Of a stretch of DNA of 39,930 nucleotides, positions 21,644 to 29,720 are shown one piece after another. Made by a program: the position numbers and the translations under genes. Within the stretch, counting starts at the first letter, position 1; every line of letters begins with the position of its first letter. The notes beneath the pieces were generated by a model. The model saw only the letters and a list, made by a program, of their open reading frames with translations, did not search any database and had not been told where the DNA came from. Source of the stretch: a virus; IMG/VR virus record IMGVR_UViG_3300045967_000353, positions 1 through 39,930 of that record. One strand, 5' to 3'.

Positions 21644-21843
21644 GACAGAACCTCCGGGCGAAAGGGACAATCGAGCCGGCAGTAGTCCGAGGCCGCGTAG
21701 CGGCACGCCCCATTCGCAAATCCGCACTGACTGCGCAGATACTCCAGCGCATCCTCCTCGGTGAGATCATAGCGCACATGCAGCCGCAGCCACACCAACT
21801 CTTCATGCAACCGATGCTGGTAAAAGCGCTCCGTTGGGGTCAT
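21640..21843 (-). CDS. Cys-rich protein (67 aa), paralogue of the 19744 gene
   Basis: The pattern RFYQHRLHEELVWL...DLTEEDALEYLRSQCG...CRYAASDYCRLDCPFRPE runs colinear with residues 1-70 of the plus-strand protein at 19744. Four Cys near the C-terminus suggest a small metal-binding unit. Overlaps the next upstream gene in ATGA. Function unknown. Confidence 0.65.
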   Translation of the reverse strand: MTPTERFYQHRLHEELVWLRLHVRYDLTEEDALEYLRSQCGFANGACRYAASDYCRLDCPFRPEVLS

Positions 21844-22088
21844 GACGCGGCTTTCCGCCTGGGCTTAAACCACGTAAAACTGCGCTTGAGCTGCGCCCGG
21901 TGGGCCTGCTGCAGGCACCCACACGAACTTTGCCGCCCCTGCTTGAGCGCCCCCATCTGGACCACTTTGGGGGCACTGCCGCAGGCGCACTGCACCAGGT
22001 ACCGGCGATTCCCGTGGCGATCGCGGTCGACTTCGCGCACCACGGTCAGCTTGCCAAAGGTCTGTCCGGTGAGATCACTCCGCGTCAT
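21840..22088 (-). CDS. Small zinc-finger protein (82 aa)
   Basis: ATG 22088. DLTGQTFGKLTVVREVDRDRHGNRRYLVQCACG, VVQMGALKQGRQSSCGCL is a widespread phage small-protein pattern, with CxCG and CGC metal-ligand pairs and a basic C-terminus. Similar modules occur beside AP2 domains of homing enzymes; here there is no nuclease domain. Confidence 0.6.
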   Translation of the reverse strand: MTRSDLTGQTFGKLTVVREVDRDRHGNRRYLVQCACGSAPKVVQMGALKQGRQSSCGCLQQAHRAQLKRSFTWFKPRRKAAS

Positions 22089-22368
22089 CGCCTCGTCCTC
22101 CCCTCCTCTGGGTCCGCGCCGCCCGCTGCGCCGCGTACTTTCTCCGGCAGGGCGCGCACCAGCCCTGCCCCCGCCAGGAGGGCTGCGCGCCACACTGCGG
22201 GCACAGCCCCGCCGCCTGGGCCCGGGCCTTGTAGCGCCGAACCGCCGCCAGGGCCAGGGCCCGGCAGGCCGCGCAGCGGGTATAACGCGCCTCGTCCAGC
22301 GGCACCCGACAGGCGACACACCGCCCCTCCTCGCGCAAACGAGCATAGCGCTCTCGGCTCACGCGCAC
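22075..22368 (-). CDS. Small Cys-rich basic protein (97 aa)
   Basis: GTG 22368 (GGAGG 5 nt upstream; another GTG at 22362). Four CxxC pairs (CVAC, CAAC, CPQC, CAPC) within a very Arg-rich chain indicate two treble zinc knuckles. Overlaps the 82-aa gene by 14 nt. Unknown role, perhaps nucleic-acid binding. Confidence 0.55.
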   Translation of the reverse strand: MRVSRERYARLREEGRCVACRVPLDEARYTRCAACRALALAAVRRYKARAQAAGLCPQCGAQPSWRGQGWCAPCRRKYAAQRAARTQRRGGRGDDAE

Positions 22369-22380
22369 GCCTCCGGCGTG

Positions 22381-22482
22381 AATGGAGACAATAATTGAAA
22401 ATGTATAATGGATAATGGAGAATTATGGAGTTTATTCGGAGTCTTCATTCTCCATTTTCCATTGTCCATTATTCATTATTCC
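22381..22482. repeat. AT-rich heptad hairpin element H6
   Basis: The left arm includes AATGGAGACAATAATTG and AATGGATAATGGAG, the linker ATTATGGAGTTTATTCGGAG, and the right arm ATTCTCCATTTTCC/ATTGTCCATTATTC. The linker matches H1 at all but one or two bases. The right end carries the stop codon of the 22469-23980 gene. Confidence 0.8.
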
Positions 22483-23980
22483 TCGCGGTGGGCGGCTGCT
22501 CCAGACACAGCCGCGTACTGGTCCAGGGGCCCTCGGTGAGCCGCAGACAGAGCGCTGGCGGCACCGCCGGCAGGGTCGCCGCGGGCTGCCACGTCTGCCC
22601 GCCATCGAGCGCGTATTCGAGCACCACGGCCGGCGAGGGCTGCGGCGGGGTGCCGGGGCGACACGCCGGCGGGATGGGGCCCAGAAGGGCTTCCATCTGG
22701 GCGGTCACATCGACCGGGGGCACCCCGGCCTGCTGCATGGCCGCCACGATGCGGGCGTTCATCGGCCAGGGCCAGAGCGGCGTGCTGGTGAGCTGCCCGG
22801 CCACCACCTGCCGGCACAGGCCGGCGTACTGCTCCCACAGCACCCCCCCGCCGGTCGCCGCGGCCAGCGTGGCGCCGTGCCGGATGGCGCTCGGGGTCCA
22901 ATTGCTCGTGAAGGTGGGCGGCGTGCCGCCGATCGCGGTCAGGTCCGTGACCCAGTTCGGCCCGCCGGCGGGGCCACTCGTCGCCACGCTGAAGCGGGCG
23001 CTGTCTTTGGCGGCCAGCTCGGGGGGGAGCCAGATGACGAGCTGGGCGATCCGGACGCCACTGGTGGGGTGGTAGTCGCCTTGCTGCCAGTGGCTGCCCG
23101 CGTCACTGGTGGCAAACACCACCGCGGCGGGGTGATAGGTGGCTCCTGGGGGCACATAGAAGATGGACGCCAGCAGCGTCGAGTCCTGCGTTGCAAACAG
23201 TTCCAGCACGCCTTCCGGCTCGGTAATGCGTCCCAACGTGTCCCACGTGCTCAGCATATTTTCCGCCCAGACGGTGTCTTGCCCGTAGCCGATTTCCAGC
23301 GACACCGTCGGGTTGCTGGTCTGATGCAGATTGGCCTCCCAGCGCGTCCAGCAGCGGCGGATGGTGTTGAAGCGCCGTCCGGCGCCCCCCGCCCCGGCGG
23401 CGATCTGCTTGCGCGCGGGACCAAAGGCGGCACAGTCTTCCAGCAGGTTGCGGTGCCCTTCGACGCGAATATTGGTATCCCCGTCGTGCCCCACATCCCA
23501 GGAGACGACCCGGCGCACGATCCAGTCCGAGCCCCGCAGGGCCAGGTTGCTGTTGTCGCCGCGCGTGACGTTGATGCCCTCCAGCACACCGTAGGCGCCT
23601 TCGAGGTCGGCGGGCCGGCGCTGATCTTCACCATCGATGGTCACCAGCCCGTCGGTGAGCGCCCGGATGGTGATGGGCTGCGCGGCCGTGCCGGCCAGCG
23701 TGGCCGGGGCATCGAGCATATTGGCACTGCCGGTGTACACGCCATCGACCAGACACAGCACACTGCCGGGCTGGGCCACGGCCCAGAAGGCGCTGATGGT
23801 GAAGGGCTGGGTCACGGATGTTCCGCTGCCTGTCCCACCAGGAGCCGCGTAGTGGGTACAGGGAGCGGCCAGCAGCAGGCGCGGCAGGAGAAGCAGGAGG
23901 CAGAAGAATGGAGAATGGACAATGGAGAATGGAGAATGGCGGAAGAAGGCTCTTATAATTCTCAATTTTCCATTCTGCAT
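22469..23980 (-). CDS. Secreted or virion beta-helix protein (503 aa)
   Basis: Starts inside repeat H8 (ATG 23980) and its last codons lie in H6. The first ~25 residues are translated heptad repeat with basic residues. They are followed by FFCLLLLLPRLLLAA, giving what looks like a signal peptide. Residues ~60-260 show short repeating strands with Asn/Gly/Val ladders (ITIRALTDGLVTIDG, WIVRRVVSW, NLLEDCAAFG) typical of a right-handed parallel beta-helix. Residues ~330-500 are a mixed domain. Enzyme activity (lyase or hydrolase) is plausible but unproven. Lies in the tail operon. Confidence 0.65.
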   Translation of the reverse strand: MQNGKLRIIRAFFRHSPFSIVHSPFFCLLLLLPRLLLAAPCTHYAAPGGTGSGTSVTQPFTISAFWAVAQPGSVLCLVDGVYTGSANMLDAPATLAGTAAQPITIRALTDGLVTIDGEDQRRPADLEGAYGVLEGINVTRGDNSNLALRGSDWIVRRVVSWDVGHDGDTNIRVEGHRNLLEDCAAFGPARKQIAAGAGGAGRRFNTIRRCWTRWEANLHQTSNPTVSLEIGYGQDTVWAENMLSTWDTLGRITEPEGVLELFATQDSTLLASIFYVPPGATYHPAAVVFATSDAGSHWQQGDYHPTSGVRIAQLVIWLPPELAAKDSARFSVATSGPAGGPNWVTDLTAIGGTPPTFTSNWTPSAIRHGATLAAATGGGVLWEQYAGLCRQVVAGQLTSTPLWPWPMNARIVAAMQQAGVPPVDVTAQMEALLGPIPPACRPGTPPQPSPAVVLEYALDGGQTWQPAATLPAVPPALCLRLTEGPWTSTRLCLEQPPTARNNE

Positions 23981-23994
23981 TGTGCATTCTTCTC
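23906..23994. repeat. AT-rich heptad hairpin element H8
   Basis: The left arm has four AATGGAGAATGGACAATGG-type units, the linker AAGGCTCTTATAATTCTC (shared with H5 and partly H2), and the right arm ATTTTCCATTCTGCATTGTGCATTCTTCTCC. On the minus strand it provides the start codon and the N-terminal codons of the beta-helix gene. Confidence 0.8.
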
Positions 23995-23995
23995 C

Positions 23996-24238
23996 TTATC
24001 TCGCGTCCAGCGGTTTACAGCGGGCGGCCAGCTCGAGGTGCGCCTGCTGGGCCTCGAGGAGCTGCGTCCACAGGATGGTATTGACGCGGTGCACGCGCTG
24101 CACCTCGCGGGTCAGGCCCCAGATGCCCATCCCGGCAAACAGCAGTGTGAACAAGAGGGTAATTGGCCCGCCGCGCTCGACGACGTAGAGCAGGATGCCG
24201 AGCCAGCCACGTGCATGCTCCGGGGCGGGCAACGCCAC
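23996..24238 (-). CDS. Small single-pass membrane protein (80 aa)
   Basis: GTG 24238 after GGAGGG. Residues ~15-42 (ILLYVVERGGPITLLFTLLFAGMGIWGL) form one likely membrane segment. A helical, coil-prone tail follows. Position after the tail spike suggests a lysis-associated protein (holin- or Rz-like), but no Rz signal or lipobox is present, so this is a guess. Confidence 0.55.
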   Translation of the reverse strand: MALPAPEHARGWLGILLYVVERGGPITLLFTLLFAGMGIWGLTREVQRVHRVNTILWTQLLEAQQAHLELAARCKPLDAR

Positions 24239-24251
24239 TGGGAGCCCTCCT

Positions 24252-26384
24252 TCAGACGTCGTGCAGGCGCCACTCCCCGACCGTTTCCCACGGCGCCTCC
24301 AGGGGCGCCGTGGGCGTAAACAGCGTGCGCGTGGCGCGCAGATACCCCGCCCAGTAGACCTCCGTCGGCGCCGGGGCGCCCTTCACCACCACTTTGACCA
24401 CCCCGGCATCGAGGATAAAGCCGGCGTTCCAGGCCGTGGCGCCGGCGGTTTCGATCGGGGGATGCAGCTCCGCCTCGAAAAAGGGATCCGCCACCACCCC
24501 CCCCAGCATCTGGAAGATCCCCACATACGAATAGGTTGCATACTGGGTCGCATCCGCCTGCGTGCCGACCATATAGACCCAGATGGCCAGGGTGCCGTCG
24601 TTGGGGAGGAAGACCTCCAGGTCAAACAGGTCGATCGCCAGGTTCACATCACTGGTGGTCGTAATACTGACGTAGCGCTGCGTAAAATCCACGTTATACG
24701 GCCCAAACTCGCGCCGCACCAGCTCGGGCACCCACGGGCCAGTCGCGGCGGGATCGCGCGTGCGGGTGCGTGTCCGGTTCAAGAAGTCATCTTTGACGAA
24801 ATTCCCCGCCAGGCTGGCCACGGGGTTGAGCGTCGAGCCGATGACGGGCACCACGATATTCTGATTGAACTGATAGACCCCATCGCGCATGAAGCAGTTT
24901 TCGAGGAGGGAGCCCTGCCCATCGCCGGAAATCCCCTCCTCCCACAGGAAGCTATTCGGGCTCACCGCGTTGATATTGCGCGGCGAGAACTGGCAGTGCC
25001 GAAACTCGATATAGCGCATGGGGTTGGAGGCCTCGGCCCCGGCATTATTCAAATACACGTGCGTGGCGTTGCCCTCGAACCAGCAGTTGATACACTGGAT
25101 GGCAAACGCCCGCTTGATCGACAGGCCGACATTATCCCCCGCCGGCACCAGCGCGTCATTGGCCTCGAACACCGTGCCATAAAACGTCAGGCGGCGAATC
25201 AGCCCCGTCCCGGCGGTGCCGTCAATGCTGTGGCCACACAGCAGGTTGGCGCTAAAGCGCCCGCCGATCCAGGTGTGCATGGTCGCGCCCTGGTCCTGGT
25301 TGATCAGCAGGTAGCCGATGCGGTTTTCCTGAAAGGTCAGGAGTTCATAGAGCTGCGTCACGGTGAAATGCTCTTTGAGTCCCACGTCGCATTGCGTAAA
25401 ATGCAGCCGCGAGTATTTGGAGCGCGTCATCTGGGTGGCCTCGATGCCGATCACCCCCACCGCTTTGTCGATCCCATCGAACCCCAGGTCTTTGATCTGC
25501 ACATCGCCGGTGGTGATCAGCGGCATGATCGAGCCAATGCTGAGCAGCGGGCCCACGTAGCCCGGGGCCCTGCGGAAGGTGGTCACCATCTTGCCCTGGC
25601 CCTGGAGGATCCAGCCCTGGAGGTGCGGCACGGTCACCTGCGAGGCCAGCGTATAGACCCCCTGGGCACAATCGACCACCATGTCATCGCGCAGACTGAG
25701 GGCGGACTGCAGCGCCGGCGCACTATCGACCGTGGGGTCATCGGTGACCGCCCCCCACCATTCCGGGAAGACCACCGCGCCGCGCGCAAAGCTGAAGGTG
25801 CCGCCACTGCTCTGGTCAAAAATCGCATAGCGGCCCGCCACCAGCTGGCCGCCAAACAGGAAGGTCACGCCGCTGCCCACCTGCAGCCGCGCCCCCGGCT
25901 CGACCACCCACAGGGCACTGCTGTGCACCGTGCGGGGCGCACTGAGGACCTCCTGGCCGGTGAGCCGCCGGCAGGCATAATCGACCACCGTGGTCACGGC
26001 CCCGCCACTCACGGTCACCTGCGCCAGCAGCACCCCCCCGGGGGGCACGGCGGGGCGGGCCAGGTGCGTGAGCCAGGCGTAGTGCGTCCCCGGCACGCCG
26101 GTCCAGCCCGCCAGGGCGCAGGCCGGGCTCACCCGTCCGGCCAGCCAGGACGTGCCCTCGCCCGGCGTGGTCAGGGCCCGCGGCACCTCCTCGCCAAACC
26201 CCACCAGGCGCGTCGGGCTGTCGGGCGCCGGCGCAAAGGCCGCCCCGGGGCTGACGGTGACGGTGGTTCCGCTACTCGCACTGACCACGCCGGTCTGCGC
26301 TCCGCACAGGTAGCCGGTGCTATAGGCGCCCCACTGCGCCTGCGTGGTGGCAGTCAGATCGCTCAGCGCCGGAAAACTGGGCAT
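24252..26384 (-). CDS. Tail spike with beta-helix body (710 aa)
   Basis: ATG 26384 has GGAGGAGG upstream. The N-terminal ~175 residues are a virion-binding region with Gly/Ala-rich strands. Near ~200 the pattern VVFPEWWGAVTDDPTVDSAPALQSALS is the classical entry to tail-spike beta-helices. The next ~300 residues alternate short strands and Asn/Gly turns (LTFYGTVFEAND, CINCWFEGNATHVYLNN, YIEFRHCQFS). The C-terminus is a beta-rich cap. No catalytic pair can be named. Probable receptor binding, possibly polysaccharide depolymerisation. Confidence 0.8.
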   Translation of the reverse strand: MPSFPALSDLTATTQAQWGAYSTGYLCGAQTGVVSASSGTTVTVSPGAAFAPAPDSPTRLVGFGEEVPRALTTPGEGTSWLAGRVSPACALAGWTGVPGTHYAWLTHLARPAVPPGGVLLAQVTVSGGAVTTVVDYACRRLTGQEVLSAPRTVHSSALWVVEPGARLQVGSGVTFLFGGQLVAGRYAIFDQSSGGTFSFARGAVVFPEWWGAVTDDPTVDSAPALQSALSLRDDMVVDCAQGVYTLASQVTVPHLQGWILQGQGKMVTTFRRAPGYVGPLLSIGSIMPLITTGDVQIKDLGFDGIDKAVGVIGIEATQMTRSKYSRLHFTQCDVGLKEHFTVTQLYELLTFQENRIGYLLINQDQGATMHTWIGGRFSANLLCGHSIDGTAGTGLIRRLTFYGTVFEANDALVPAGDNVGLSIKRAFAIQCINCWFEGNATHVYLNNAGAEASNPMRYIEFRHCQFSPRNINAVSPNSFLWEEGISGDGQGSLLENCFMRDGVYQFNQNIVVPVIGSTLNPVASLAGNFVKDDFLNRTRTRTRDPAATGPWVPELVRREFGPYNVDFTQRYVSITTTSDVNLAIDLFDLEVFLPNDGTLAIWVYMVGTQADATQYATYSYVGIFQMLGGVVADPFFEAELHPPIETAGATAWNAGFILDAGVVKVVVKGAPAPTEVYWAGYLRATRTLFTPTAPLEAPWETVGEWRLHDV

Positions 26385-26462
26385 CGGGCGGGCCTCCTCC
26401 TGTTTCAAGGTCTACAGCACGGTCGTGTGCCCGGTGACGCACACCGCATTGAGGACGTCACG

Positions 26463-28949
26463 TTAGACACACAATCCCAAATTCACCAGGGCCGTGCGCA
26501 GGCTATTGGCCAGCGCCTGCGTCGTGGTGGCGTCGCTCGCCGCCGCCGGCACCGTCTGCCGCGCCACGGCGAGCGCCCCCAGAAACCCGATCCGCGCCGC
26601 GCTGCCGTCCGCCTCCACGCGCAGCCCTTCGCGGGCCGCCGTGGCATCGTAGGCGCTCACGGTGAGGCGCCCGGTGCGGGTCGCATCCGTACTACTCACG
26701 AAACTCGCAGTCACCCCCGCGACGGCGCGCTCCTGCACACTGGATTGGCCGACGTAGAGCGTCGAGCCCTTGACGTTCAGCGCCTGATAGCTGGCCCCAC
26801 TGCCCAGCGTCGCCTCCAGCAGGGTCCCATGGCCGGTGAGATCGCCCAGCAGGTGCGGGGTCCCGTCCTCGGCCCGCAGCAGCAGGCTGCCCTTGCCGGC
26901 GATCGCGGCGCGATCGCGCACCCACAGCTGCACCGCATCGGCGGGATGGGCGGCCGTCGGGTCCGTCCCACTGCCCAGGGCCAGGACGCGACTCGCATTG
27001 GTGCCGGCACTGGCGCCGACGTGCAGGTTGCCCGCCTGGGTCAAGCGCAACTTTTCGGTGATCGCGGCGGAGCCGCCGGGCGCGGTGTAGAAGGCCAGAT
27101 GGGCGCCAATGCGCCCCTGCGCATCGACGCTCTCAACCCCTGAGAGCACCTGCGCGGCCCCAACAAAGGTGTGCGTGGTATCGCCCGCATCCCGGGCCCA
27201 GACGCTCCCGGAGACATTGAGACTGCGGGCGCCGCTGGCCACCACGGCGGGACTGCCCGGCGTGCCCCCGGCATGTTGCATCGCGAGAATCGGCGCGTTG
27301 GCCGTCGCCGTGTAGGCGGTGATCGTCGCAATGTAGGCCGGGTTCGTCTCGCCCTGGAGGTGCAGGCCGCTGGTCGGCGCGGCGGTCCCGACCCCGAGGC
27401 GGCCGCTAGCGTCAATGACCACGGTGGGGCTGGCTTCCAGGGTCGTGCCCCCGGCGGCATAGCGCGCCACACTGAGCGCCGTGCCGGCCGGCACCCGCGC
27501 CGCCAGCCCCGCCGGCGTCACCGCCGCCGTGGCGACACTGCCGGCGGTGGTTTCCGCCGCGGTGGCGTAGCGCGTGATCCCCGCCTGCGTCTCCGTGGCC
27601 GGGGGCAGGCTGGTGGCGATGGTGAAGGTGACGGTGACTTCCTGGTTATTGCCCAGGGCCACGGTGCCTACCGCCACGTTGGACACCGCAAAGCTCACCC
27701 AGGTGCCCTGGTCCACGCCGGCCGCAGTGACGCTATACCTGGCCCGGCGGGTCGAGTCGTTCCGGTCCTGAATATAGATGCCATCGCCCGGCAAGAGGCC
27801 GGCCAGGACGGCGCTGGTGTCGGTGCCGCCGGAGGAGGTCTTGTGGATCCTGACCTCGGTGGCCAGCGCGTAATCCGTCTGGTTGAGCGCCACATCGCCG
27901 CTGGCCGGCGCGCCGCTTACGGCGGTTTCAAAGCGCCAGAGCCCGGTGGTGGTGGTGGCGCCCGAGGCGCTGATGGCGTCATTGATGGCGGTTTTCACCC
28001 CGGCCGGATGGGTGGCGACGGTGCGCAGCGTGCCGGTCACGGTCTCGGCGTCGGTGCCATAGCGCGTGATCCCGACGGTGAGTTCACTGGCGGGCGAGAT
28101 GACTGGCAGGGTGTCCCACCTGGCCTGCAACCCCTCCGGGGTACAGACCACATCGCCGCGCAGCCCGTCCAGGTGTTCGGGCACGGTGGCCAGTTCGACC
28201 AGGCCGGGACTGTCCACCGTCGCCGGGGGCAGGGGCTGCACCACGCCGCCCGCCGGCGGCACATAACTACTGCCGAGCTGCTGACTCGGGGTGAGGGTCA
28301 AAAAATGCCCGGTGAGATAGACCGCCCCGGCCCCGTCAAACAGCCCCCCATAGGCGGTGAGCGTCACCAGGCCGGGCGTGGGCTGAGGCTGGCCGCTGTA
28401 CGCCTGAAAGGCGCCCGCGGTGGTGTCGGTCGCCGCCGTGAGGGTGGGCAGAACGCCCCACTGGTCGGGCTGGAGCGCGGTGCCAATCCCGACCTGTTGG
28501 AGCCCGCGACTGACGCCAAACGTCTCGCTAATCCACAGGGTGAGGCCAATGGCCAGCACGTCGGGGGGAAACACACTCGCGGCAGCCTGTGCGGCGCCGT
28601 TGGCCGGACGCAGCTCCACCGTGTTCTGGCCCCAGCCGACGCCGGCACTGGCGCCGGCACTGCCGCCCCCGGTGCCGGTCACCGGGTCAATCACCCACAG
28701 CGGCACGTCGGCGGCGTCATGGAGGGCGAGGCGATACGTAGCAGGACCGTAAAAATAGGTGGCCTCCCCAGAGGAGTCGAGCACTAAAGGATTCTCCCAC
28801 TCGCTGGTGAGCTGGGCGTCATGATATAGTGCTAAAGGAGTAGAAGTACCAGATAAAAATGAGTATAACTTACCACCTTCAAGCGGGTTTCCATCACGGT
28901 CGTCTGCCCTAAAACGTGGGTAAATTCCGAGTGTTCCTGATGCAGGCAT
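26463..28949 (-). CDS. Tail fibre protein (828 aa)
   Basis: ATG 28949 after GAGGA. The N-terminus PRFRADDRDGNPLEGGKLYSFLSGTSTPLALYHDAQLTSEWENPLVLDSSGEA is the common adaptor domain of phage fibres. The rest is Ala/Thr/Gly-rich with repeated AGITRYATAAET-type and ASGRLGVGTAAPTSGLHL-type motifs found in fibre shafts. It ends with ANSLRTALVNLGL, a frequent fibre terminus. No peptidase/chaperone domain visible. Faces the plus-strand module across a 78-bp gap with a promoter. Confidence 0.85.
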   Translation of the reverse strand: MPASGTLGIYPRFRADDRDGNPLEGGKLYSFLSGTSTPLALYHDAQLTSEWENPLVLDSSGEATYFYGPATYRLALHDAADVPLWVIDPVTGTGGGSAGASAGVGWGQNTVELRPANGAAQAAASVFPPDVLAIGLTLWISETFGVSRGLQQVGIGTALQPDQWGVLPTLTAATDTTAGAFQAYSGQPQPTPGLVTLTAYGGLFDGAGAVYLTGHFLTLTPSQQLGSSYVPPAGGVVQPLPPATVDSPGLVELATVPEHLDGLRGDVVCTPEGLQARWDTLPVISPASELTVGITRYGTDAETVTGTLRTVATHPAGVKTAINDAISASGATTTTGLWRFETAVSGAPASGDVALNQTDYALATEVRIHKTSSGGTDTSAVLAGLLPGDGIYIQDRNDSTRRARYSVTAAGVDQGTWVSFAVSNVAVGTVALGNNQEVTVTFTIATSLPPATETQAGITRYATAAETTAGSVATAAVTPAGLAARVPAGTALSVARYAAGGTTLEASPTVVIDASGRLGVGTAAPTSGLHLQGETNPAYIATITAYTATANAPILAMQHAGGTPGSPAVVASGARSLNVSGSVWARDAGDTTHTFVGAAQVLSGVESVDAQGRIGAHLAFYTAPGGSAAITEKLRLTQAGNLHVGASAGTNASRVLALGSGTDPTAAHPADAVQLWVRDRAAIAGKGSLLLRAEDGTPHLLGDLTGHGTLLEATLGSGASYQALNVKGSTLYVGQSSVQERAVAGVTASFVSSTDATRTGRLTVSAYDATAAREGLRVEADGSAARIGFLGALAVARQTVPAAASDATTTQALANSLRTALVNLGLCV

Positions 28950-28978
28950 AGAAAAAAGTCCTCAAGGTTTCCTCAGAC

Positions 28979-29012
28979 TTGCCGATGTATACTGCTATAG
29001 GGTAAAATACCC
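28979..29012 (+). promoter_or_regulatory. Promoter with operator-like palindrome for the plus module
   Basis: TTGCCG (28979-28984) and TAAAAT (29003-29008) are 18 nt apart. The 5-3-5 palindrome GGGTA-AAA-TACCC (29000-29012) covers the -10, a natural site for an autoregulating ribbon-helix-helix protein. Confidence 0.6.
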
Positions 29013-29027
29013 TCTGAGGAGGTTGAT

Positions 29028-29189
29028 ATGGATGCCAAGCTCGTCAATATGAAAATCAAGCCGGACGCCTTACGGCTCTTGCGACTGATCGCAGCCACGA
29101 CCGGCGAAAAACAATACGCGATTCTGCAACGCCTCCTGACCATGGAATGGACCCGGGTGCAATCGCAGGCGATCGCCAAGGAGTCGTAA
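29028..29189 (+). CDS. Ribbon-helix-helix-like small protein (53 aa)
   Basis: ATG 29028 follows GAGGAGG at 6 nt. The N-terminal strand KLVNMKIKPDALRLLRLIAATTGEKQYAILQRLL has the strand-helix-helix pattern of Arc/MetJ proteins. It lies between the ejection-protein operon and the tail-fibre operon, on the opposite strand, where P22 encodes Arc and Mnt. Likely an autoregulated repressor of the plus module or of the fibre genes. Short and not confirmed by homology search. Confidence 0.6.
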   Translation: MDAKLVNMKIKPDALRLLRLIAATTGEKQYAILQRLLTMEWTRVQSQAIAKES

Positions 29190-29190
29190 C

Positions 29191-29466
29191 ATGATCCGTC
29201 GTCTCGTCCTCTCGCTCGTCGTCCTCACTGCCCTGGCCAGCACTGTCGCTGCTCAGGTGCACGTCAACGGCTACACCCGTCGGGATGGCACGTATGTGCA
29301 GCCGCATTATCGGACATACCCCGATGGCAACCCCTCCAACAACTGGAGTACCAGGGGCAACGTCAACCCGTATACCGGCCAGTACGGCACGCACCAGCCG
29401 CTCACGCCGTACACGCCGCTGCCCACGTCGCCGTACGACGCGGGCTATCTGGTGCCACGGCGCTAA
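29191..29466 (+). CDS. Exported small protein (91 aa)
   Basis: A clear signal peptide (MIRRLVLSLVVLTALASTVAA, cleavage likely after AA). The rest has the pattern VNGYTRRDGTYVQPHYRTYPDGNPSNNWSTRGNVNPYTGQYGT, a family of small exported proteins seen in bacteria and phages. It could be a periplasmic moron product altering the lysogen's surface. Start has AAGGAG upstream. Confidence 0.75.
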   Translation: MIRRLVLSLVVLTALASTVAAQVHVNGYTRRDGTYVQPHYRTYPDGNPSNNWSTRGNVNPYTGQYGTHQPLTPYTPLPTSPYDAGYLVPRR

Positions 29467-29476
29467 GGAGGCCAGG

Positions 29477-29707
29477 ATGGATACCCAGATTCTCCAACTC
29501 TTGCTCCACGTGATGGCCGCCAATCTCGGGTTGACCATCCTGAGTCTGCTGCTCACGTTCGTCTACTTTTTCCTGATGGTGCGCTATATGAACCGGGGCT
29601 TGCGGGAACAACACGCCAGCCTGGAACGCATCGAAGCCAGTGCGGAACGCATTACCCAGATCGCCGAACACATCGCCGCCATGGTGCGCGACCTGCACCG
29701 GCGCTAG
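29477..29707 (+). CDS. Membrane-anchored coiled-coil protein (76 aa)
   Basis: ATG 29477. Residues ~7-37 are hydrophobic (LLLHVMAANLGLTILSLLLTFVYFFLMV), one membrane segment, followed by a helical, charged tail (SLERIEASAERITQIAEHIAAM). Holin-like topology is possible, but the size and coil also fit an accessory membrane protein. Confidence 0.6.
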   Translation: MDTQILQLLLHVMAANLGLTILSLLLTFVYFFLMVRYMNRGLREQHASLERIEASAERITQIAEHIAAMVRDLHRR

Positions 29708-29720
29708 AAGGAGTCGCCTC

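Noticed and set aside
24195-27143. Plus-strand open frame of about 980 codons opposite the tail spike and fibre
   Set aside because: Antisense shadow of high-GC genes. It has a low-complexity Arg/Gly/His composition and no start context.
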